Of a stretch of 64,000 bases of DNA, positions 55,301 through 64,000 are shown one piece after another (positions within the stretch are counted from its first letter, which is position 1; every line of letters begins with the position of its first letter). Under the pieces are notes generated by a model that ran no database searches, was not told the DNA's origin, and saw only the letters and a list, made by a program, of their open reading frames with translations. The DNA is taken from positions 558,001 to 622,000 of the forward strand of contig JAPDOI010000375.1 of the NCBI GenBank assembly GCA_029168955.1, written 5' to 3'. The translations under genes were made by a program, and so were the position numbers. This DNA is from Aplectana chamaeleonis. Taxonomy: Eukaryota > Nematoda > Chromadorea > Rhabditida > Cosmocercidae.

Positions 55301-58300
55301 ACGACGTTCCGATGACGTCATCAGAAGCCAGATGGACTTTTGACGACGTCCCGATGGCGTCATCAGAAGCCCGAAGCACTTTTCACGACGTCCCGAGGAC
55401 GTCATCAGAAACCAGATGCACTTTTTCACGACGTCCCGATGATGTCATCAGAAGGCCGAAGCACATTTGACGACGTCCCAATGACGTCATCAGAAGCCAG
55501 ATGCACTTTTCACGACGTCCCGATGACGTCATCAGAAGCCCGAAGCACTTTTGACGACGTCCCGATGACGTCATCAGAAGCCCGAAGCACTTTTCACGAC
55601 GTCCCGATGACGTCATCAGAAGCCAGATGCACTTTTCACGACGTCCCGATGACGTCATCAGAAGCCAGATGCACTTTTGACAACGTCCCGATGACGTCAT
55701 CAGAAACCAGATGCACTTTTGACGACGTCCCGATGACGTCATCAGAAGCCAGATGCACTTTTCACGACGTCCCGATGACGTCATCAGAAGCCAGATGCAC
55801 TTTTGACAACGTCCCGATGACGTCATCAGAAACCAGATGCACTTTTCACGACGTCCCGATGACGTCATCAGAAGCCCGAAGCACTTTTGACGACGTTCCG
55901 ATGACGTCATCAGAAGCCAGATGCACTTTTGACGACGTCCCGATGACGTCATCAGAAGCCCGAAGCACTTTTCACGACGTCCCGATGACGTCATCAGAAG
56001 CCAGATGCACTTTTCACGACGTCCCGATGACGTCATCAGAAGCCCGAAGCACTTTTGACGACGTCCCGATGACGTCATCAGAAGCCCGAAGCACTTTTGA
56101 CGACGTCCCGATGACGTCATCAGAAGCCCGAAGCACTTTTGACGACGTCCCGATGACGTCATCAGAAGCCAGATGCACTTACCACGACGTCCCGATGACG
56201 TCATCAGAAGCCCGAAGCACTTTTCACGACGTCCCGATGACGTCATCAGAAGCCAGATGCACTTTTCACGACGTCCCGATGACGTCATCAGAAGCCAGAT
56301 GCACTTTTGACAACGTCCCGATGACGTCATCAGAAACCAGATGCACTTTTGACGACGTCCCGATGACGTCATCAGAAGCCCGAAGCACTTCTGACGACGT
56401 TCCGATGACGTCATCAGAAGCCAGATGCACTTTTGACGACGTCCCGATGACGTCATCAGAAGCCCGAAGCACTTTTGACGACGTCCCAATGACGTCATCA
56501 GAAGCCATATGCACTTTTCACGACGTCCCGATGACGTCATCAGAAGCCAGATGCACTTTTGACAACGTCCCGATGACGTCATCAGAAACCAGATGCACTT
56601 TTCACGACGTCCCGATGACGTCATCAGAAGCCCGAAGCACTTTTGACGACGTTCCGATGACGTCATCAGAAGCCAGATGGACTTTTGACGACGTCCCGAT
56701 GGCGTCATCAGAAGCCCGAAGCACTTTTCACGACGTCCCGAGGACGTCAGCAGAAACCAGATGCACTTTTCACGACGTCCCGATGACGTCATCAGAAGCC
56801 CGAAGCACTTTTGACGACGTCCCGATGACGTCATCAGAAGCCAGATGCACTTTTCACGACGTCCCGATGACGTCATCAGAAGCCCGAAGCATTTTGACGA
56901 CGTCCCGATGACGTCATCAGAAGCCAGATGCACTTTTGACGACGTTCCGATGACGTCATCAGAAGCCAGATGCACTTTTGACGACGTCCCGATGACGTCA
57001 TCAGAAACCAGATGCACTTTTCACGACGTCCCGATGACGTCATCAGAAGGCCGAAGCACTTTTGACGACGTCCCGATGACGTCATCAGAAGCCAGATGCA
57101 CTTTTGACGACGTCCCGATGACGTCATCAGAAGCCCGAAGCACTTTTCACGACGTCCCGATGACGTCATCAGAAGCCAGATGCACTTTTGACGACTTCCC
57201 GATGACGTCATCAGAAGCCCGAAAAACTTTTGACGACGTCCCGATGACGTCATCAGAAGCCCGAAGCACTTTTGACGACGTCCCGATGACGTCATCAGAA
57301 GCCAGATGCACTTTTCACAACGTCCCGATGACGTCATCAGAAGCCAGATGCACTTTTGACGACGTCCCGATGACGTCATCAGAAGCCAAATGCACTTTTG
57401 ACGACGTCCCGATGACGTCATCAGAAGCCCGAAGCACTTTTGACGACGTCCCGATGACGTCATCAGAAGCCAGATGCACTTTTGACGACGTCCCGATGAC
57501 GTCATCAGAAGCCCGAAGCACTTTTGACGACGTCCCGATGACGTCATCAGAAGCCCGAAGCACTTTGACGACGTCCCGATGACGTCATCAGAAGCCAGAT
57601 GCACTTTTGACGACGTCCCGATGACGTCATCAGAAGCCAGATGCACTTTTGACGACGTCCCGATGACGTCATCAGAAGCCAGATGCACTTTTGACGACGT
57701 CCCGATGACGTCATCAGAAGCCAGATGCACTTTTGACGACGTCCCGATGACGTCATCAGAAGCCAGATGCACTTTGACGACGTCCCGATGCCTTCGTCAG
57801 AATCCCGAAGCACTTTCCACGACGTCCCGATGACGTCATCAGGAGCCAGATGCACTTTTGATGACGTCCTGATGACGTCATCAGATGCCCGATGCACTTT
57901 TGACGACGTCCCGATGACGTCATCAGAAGCTTTGACGACGTCCCGATGACGTCATCAGAAGCCAGATGCACTTTTGACGACGTCCCGATGACGTCATCAG
58001 AAGCCCGAAGCACTTTTGACGACGTCCCGATGACGTCATCAGAAGCCCGAAGCACTTTTGACGACGTCCCGGTGACGTCATCAGAAGCCAGATGCACTTT
58101 TCACAACGTCCCGATGACGTCATCAGAAGCCAGATGCACTTTCTACGACGTCCCGATGACGTCATCAGAAGCGCGAAGCACTTTTCACGACGTCCCGATG
58201 ACGTCATCAGAAGCCAGATGCACTTTTCACGATGTCCTGATGACGTCGTCAGAAGCGCAAAGCACTTTTTGAGATGCCCGATGACGTCATCAGAAGCCAG

Positions 58301-61300
58301 ATGCACTTTTGACGACGTCCCGATGACGTCATCAGAAGCCCGAAGCACTTTTGACGACGTCCCGATGACGTCATCAAAAGCCAGATGCACTTTTCACGAC
58401 GTCCCGATGACGTCATCAGAAGCCCAAAGCATTTTGACGACGTCCCGATGACGTCATCAGAAGCCAGATGCACTTTTGACGACGTCCCGATGACGTCATC
58501 AGAAGCCAGATGCACTTTTGACGACGTCCCGATGACGTCATCAGAAGCCAGATGCACTTTTGACGACGTCCCGATGACGTCATCAGAAGCCAGATGCACT
58601 TTTGACGACGTCCCGATGACGTCATCAGAAGCCCGAAGCACTTTTGACGACGTCCCGATGACGTCATCAGAAGCCAGATGCACTTTTGACGACGTCCCGA
58701 TGACGTCATCAGAAGCCAGATGCACTTTTGACGACGTCCCGATGACGTCATCAGAAGCCCGAAGCACTTTTGACGACGTCCCGGTGACGTCATCAGAAGC
58801 CAGATGCACTTTTGACGACGTCCCGATGACGTCATCAGAAGCCAGATGCACTTTTGACGACGTCCCGGTGACGTCATCAGAAGCCAGATGCACTTTCTAC
58901 GACGTCCCGATGACGTCATCAGAAGCCCGAAGCACTTTTGACGACGTCCCGATGACGTCATCAGAAGCCAGATGCACTTTTGACGACGTCCCGATGACGT
59001 CATCAGAAGCCCGAAGCACTTTTGACGACGTCCCGATGACGTCATCAGAAGCCAGATGCACTTTTCACGACGTCCCGATGACGTCATCAGAAGCCAGATG
59101 CACTTTTGACGACGTCCCGATGACGTCATCAGAAGCCAGATGCACTTTTGACGACGTCCCGATGATGTCATCAGAAGCTTTGACGACGTCCCGATGACGT
59201 CATCAGAAGCCAGATGCACTTTTGACGACGTCCCGATGACGTCATCAGAAGCCAGATGCACTTTTGACGACGTCCCGGTGACGTCATCAGAAGCCAGATG
59301 CACTTTTCACGACGTCCCGATGACGTCATCCGAATGCATTTTTGACGACGTCCCGATGAGGTCATCAGAAGCCCGAAAAACTTTTGACGACGTCCCGATG
59401 ACGTCATCAGAAGCCAGATGCACTTTTGACGACGTCCCGATGACGTCATCAGAAGCCAGATGCACTTTTCACGACGTCCCGATGACGTCATCAGAAGCCA
59501 GATGCACTTTTGACGACGTCCCGATGATGTCATCAGAAGCCCGAAAAACTTTTGACGACGTCCCGATGACGTCATCAGAAGCCAGATGCACTTTTGACGA
59601 CGTCCCGATGACGTCATCAGAAGCCCGAAGCACTTTTGACGACGTCCCGATGACGTCATCAGAAGCCAGATGCACTTTTGACGACGTCCCGATGACGTCA
59701 TCAGAAGCCAGATGCACTTTTGACGACGTCCCGATGACGTCATCAGAAGCCAGATGCACTTTTCACGACGTCCCGATGACGTCATCAGAAGCCCGAAGCA
59801 CTTTTGACGACGTCCCGATGACGTCATCAGAAGCCAGATGCACTTTTCACGACGTCCCGATGACGTCATCAGAAGCCAGATGCACTTTTGACGACGTCCC
59901 GATGACGTCATCAGAAGCCCGAAGCACTTTTGACGACGTCCCGATGACGTCATCAGAAGCCAGATGCACTTTTGACGACGTCCCGATGACGTCATCAGAA
60001 GCCCGAAGCACTTTTGACGACGTCCCGATGACGTCATCAGAAGCCAGATGCACTTTTGACGACGTCCCGATGACGTCATCAGAAGCCCGAAGCACTTTTG
60101 ACGACGTCCCAATGACGTCATCAGAAGCCAGATGCACTTTTCACGACGTCCCGATGACGTCATCAGAAGCCAGATGCACTTTTGACGACGTCCCGATGAC
60201 GTCATCAGGAGCCAGATGCACTTTGACAACGTCCCGATGACGTCATCAGAAACCAGATGCATCTTTTTCACGACGTCCCGATGACGTCATCAGAAGCCCG
60301 AAGCACTTTTGACGACGTTTCGATGACGTCATCAGAAGCCCGAAGCACTTTCGACGACGTCCCGATGACGTCATCAGAAGCCCGAAGCACTTTTGACGAC
60401 GTCCCGATGACGTCATCAGAAGCCAGATGCACTTTTCACGACGTCCCGATGACGTCATCAGAAGCCAGATGCACTTTTGACGACGTCCCGATGACGTCAT
60501 CAGAAGCCAGATGCACTTTTGACGACGTCCCGATGACGTCATCAGAAGCCCGAAGCACTTTTGACGACGTCCCGATGACGTCATCAGAAGCCAGATGCAC
60601 TTTTGACAACGTCCCGGTGACGTCATCAGAAGCCAGATGCACTTTCTACGACGTCCCGATGACGTCATCAGAAGCCAGATGCACTTTTCACGACGTCCCG
60701 ATGACAACATCAGAAGCCAGATGCACTTTTCACGACGTCCCGATGACGTCATCAGAAGCCAGATGCACTTTGACGACGTCCCGATGACGTCATCAGAAGC
60801 CAGATGCACTTTTCACGACGTCCCGATGACGTCATCAGAAGCCCGAAGCACTTTTGACGACGTCCCGATGACGTCATCAGAAGCCAGATGCACTTTTGAC
60901 GACGTCCCGATGACGTCATAAGAAGCGCGAAGCACTTTTCACGACGTCCCGATGACGTCATCAGAAGCCAGATGCACTTTTGACGACGTCCTGATGACGT
61001 CATCAGAAGCGCGAAGCACTTTTGACGACGTCTCGATGACGTCATCAGAAGCCCGAAAAACTTTTGACGACTTCCCGATGACGTCATCAGAAGCCAGATG
61101 CACTTTTCACGATGTCCTGATGACGGCATCAGAAGCCCGAAGCATTTTTGACGACGTCCCGATGACGTCATCAGAAGCCAGATGCACTTTTGACGACGTC
61201 CCGATGATGTCATCAGAAGCTTTGACGACGTCCCGATGACGTCATGAGAAGCCAGATGCACTTTTGACGACGTTCCGATGACATCATCAGAAGCCAGATG

Positions 61301-64000
61301 CACTTTTGACGACGTCCCAATGACGTCATCAGAAACCAGATGCACTTTTCACGACGTCCCGATGACGTCACCAGAAGGTCGAAGCACTTTTGACGACGTC
61401 CCAATGACGTCATCAGAAGCCAGATGCACTTTTGACGACGTCCCGATGACGTCATCAGAAGCCCGAAGCACTTTTGACGACGTCCCGGTGACGTCATCAG
61501 AAGCCAGATGCACTTTTGACGACGTCCCGATGACGTCATCAGAAGCCCGAAAAACTTTTGACGACGTCCCGATGACGTCATCAGAAGCCAGATGCACTTT
61601 TGACGACGTCCCGATGACGTCATCAGAAGCCCGAAGCACTTTTGACGACGTCCCGATGACGTCATCAGAAGCCAGATGCACTTTTCACGACGTCCCGATG
61701 ACGTCATCAGAAGCCAGATGCACTTTTGACGACGTCCCGATGACGTCATCAGAAGCCCGAAGCACTTTTCACGACGTCCCGATGACGTCATCAGAAGCCA
61801 GATGCACTTTTCACGACGTCCCGATGACGTCATCAGAAGCCCGAAGCACTTTTGACGACGTCCCAATGACGTCATCAGAAGCCATATGCACTTTTCACGA
61901 CGTCCCGATGACGTCATCAGAAGCCAGATGCACTTTTCACGACGTCCCGATGACGTCATCAGAAGCCAGATGCACTTTTCACGACGTCCCGATGACGTCA
62001 TCAGAAACCAGATGCACTTTTGACGACGTCCCGATGACGTCATCAGAAGCCCGAAGCACTTTTGACGACGTCCCGATGACGTCATCAGAAGCCAGATGCA
62101 CTTTTGACGACGTCCCGATGACGTCATCAGAAGCCCGAAGCACTTTTGACGACGTCCCGATGACGTCATCAGAAGCCAGATGCACTTTTCACGACGTCCC
62201 GATGACGTCATCAGAAGCCAGATGCACTTTTGACGACGTCCCGATGACGTCATCAGAAGCCAGATGCACTTTTGACGACGTCCCGATGACGTCATCAGAA
62301 GCCAGATGCACTTTTCACGACGTCCCGATGATGTCATCAGAATCCCGAAAAACTTTTGACGACGTCCCGATGACGTCATCAGAAGCCAGATGCACTTTTG
62401 ACGACGTCCCGATGACGTCATCAGAAGCCCGAAGCACTTTTCACGACGTCCCGATGACGTCATCAGAAGCCAGATGCACTTTTCACGACGTCCCGATGAC
62501 GTCATCAGAAGGCCGAAGCACTTTTGGCGACGTCCCGATCACGTCATTAGAAGCCAGATGCACTTTTTACTACGTCCCGATGACGTCATCAGAAGCTCGA
62601 AGCACTTTTGACGACGTCCCGATGACGTCATCAGAAGCCCGAAGCACTTTGACGACGTTCCGATGACGTCATCAGAAGCCAGATGCACTTCACGACGTCC
62701 TGTTCGCGTTATCAGAAGTCTTATGCACTTTTTACTACGTCCCTATGACGTTATCAGAAGCCAGATGCACTTTTCACGACGTCCCGATGACGTCATCAGA
62801 AGCCAGATGCACTTTTGACAACGTCCCGATGACGTCATCAGAAACCAGATGCACTTTTCACGACGTCCCGATGACGTCATCAGAAGCCCGAAGCACTTTT
62901 GACGACGTTCCGATGACGTCATCAGAAGCCAGATGCACTTTTGACGACGTCCCGATGACGTCATCAGAAGCCCGAAGCACTTTTCACGACGTCCCGATGA
63001 CGTCATCAGAAGCCAGATGCACTTTTCACGACGTCCCGATGACGTCATCAGAAGCCCGAAGCACTTTTGACGACGTCCCGATGACGTCATCAGAAGCCCG
63101 AAGCACTTTTGACGACGTTCCGATGACGTCATCAGAAGCCAGATGGACTTTTGACGACGTCCCGATGGCGTCATCAGAAGCCATATGCACTTTTCACGAC
63201 GTCCCGATGACGTCATCAGAAGCCAGATGCACTTTCCACGACGTCCCGATGACGTCATCAGAAGCCAGATGCACTTTTGACAACGTCCCGATGACGTCAT
63301 CAGAAACCAGATGCACTTTTCACGACGTCCCGATGACGTCATCAGAAGCCCGAAGCACTTTTGACGACGTTCCGATGACGTCATCAGAAGCCAGATGGAC
63401 TTTTGACGACGTCCCGATGGCGTCATCAGAAGCCCGAAGCACTTTTCACGACGTCCCGAGGACGTCATCAGAAACCAGATGCACTTTTTCACGACGTCCC
63501 GATGATGTCATCAGAAGGCCGAAGCACATTTGACGACGTCCCAATGACGTCATCAGAAGCCCGAAGCACTTTTCACGACGTCCCGATGACGTCATCAGAA
63601 GCCAGATGCACTTTTCACGACGTCCCGATGACGTCATCAGAAGCCAGATGCACTTTTGACAACGTCCCGATGACGTCATCAGAAACCAGATGCACTTTTG
63701 ACGACGTCCCGATGACGTCATCAGAAGCCCGAAGCACTTCTGACGACGTTCCGATGACGTCATCAGAAGCCAGATGCACTTTTGACGACGTCCCGATGAC
63801 GTCATCAGAAGCCCGAAGCACTTTTGACGACGTCCCAATGACGTCATCAGAAGCCATATGCACTTTTCACGACGTCCCGATGACGTCATCAGAAGCCAGA
63901 TGCACTTTTGACGACGTCCCGATGACGTCATCAGAAGCCCGAAGCACTTTTCACGACGTCCCGATGACGTCATCAGAAGCCAGATGCACTTTTCACGACG
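49391..64000. repeat. 42-bp satellite array 2, about 348 units, open-ended
   Basis: The consensus is GACGTCCCGATGACGTCATC, AGAAGCCAGATGCACTTTTG, AC. Two main forms alternate: one with CCAGATGCAC, one with CCCGAAGCAC; the link is TTTTGAC or TTTTCAC. The period is 42 bp almost throughout, with a few partial monomers (for example near 50575, 51005, 52155 and 53340). The strict multiple of 3 leaves open frames on both strands (49571-51517 on + and 49587-51476 on -), which are products of the period. Variant patterns recur in blocks, indicating higher-order structure. Confidence 0.97.

Larger units (their letters stand above)
47798..64000 (+). mobile_element. Satellite-carrying foldback element, copy 2 (right end outside)
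   Basis: Starts TTCTGTAAAAAAGGGGTCTT at about 47792-47800, exactly as copy 1. The foldback lies at 47798-48296, the unique segment at 48302-49390, and the 42-bp array begins at 49391 and continues beyond the window. No right end is reached. Copy 1 and copy 2 are colinear from the first base through the unique segment, so the array is part of the element and not a chance neighbour. Confidence 0.75.

Noticed and set aside
49391..64000. CRISPR array
   Set aside because: Units abut without unique spacers, the period is uniform, and the surroundings are eukaryotic.

Overview
The window is eukaryotic, AT-rich in most places and packed with repeats. It looks like a parasitic or free-living clade V nematode, possibly a hookworm-like strongylid. 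The evidence is one multi-exon gene whose reconstructed protein closely resembles Caenorhabditis elegans FUT-1 (core alpha-1,3-fucosyltransferase, GT10), short GT-AG introns of about 50-60 bp beside introns of many kilobases, and dense TTAA and TA inverted-repeat elements. Genus is not decidable by eye.

Region 1 (1-26100) is the fucosyltransferase locus on the + strand. Thirteen exons between 9531 and 26033 join in phase without a stop; a candidate signal-anchor exon (353-599) also joins in phase. Intron 1 (about 8.9 kb) and intron 9 (12.9 kb) are filled with mobile elements. Intron 1 has three abutting TTAA elements (662-3311) and a TTAA element carrying a reverse-transcriptase fragment (8142-9270). 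Intron 5 has a TA-flanked element with a minisatellite core. Intron 9 has a 1.1 kb inverted repeat, one arm of which ends at a 2.6 kb TIR element with TA target duplication, plus several MITEs and minisatellites. The last coding exon was not found.

Region 2 (26100-31700) is repeat-rich with one possible cystatin-like exon (27704-27838), long-hairpin MITEs, and a 126-bp tandem repeat split by a TTAA element.

Region 3 (31700-38420) holds two head-to-head, 5'-truncated Penelope-like retroelements with GIY-YIG endonuclease sequence and a hammerhead-ribozyme-like motif at the 3' end. The + strand copy is split by a 4.3 kb element that carries a foldback left end, about 1.1 kb of unique sequence, a 2.2 kb array of 42-bp repeats, and a right end with a terminal hairpin.

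Region 4 (38420-47800) has hairpin MITEs, nested TTAA elements, a hAT-like element with 8-bp target duplication (43549-45606) and a tRNA-like sequence.

Region 5 (47798-64000) is a second copy of the satellite-carrying element. Its array has grown to more than 14.6 kb and runs off the window. Every monomer carries the palindrome TGACGTCA, the consensus CRE/bZIP site. The satellite-carrying mobile element, with its array at two stages of growth, is the best candidate here for something undescribed. The long open frames inside the arrays follow from a 42-bp (3 x 14) period and are not treated as genes.
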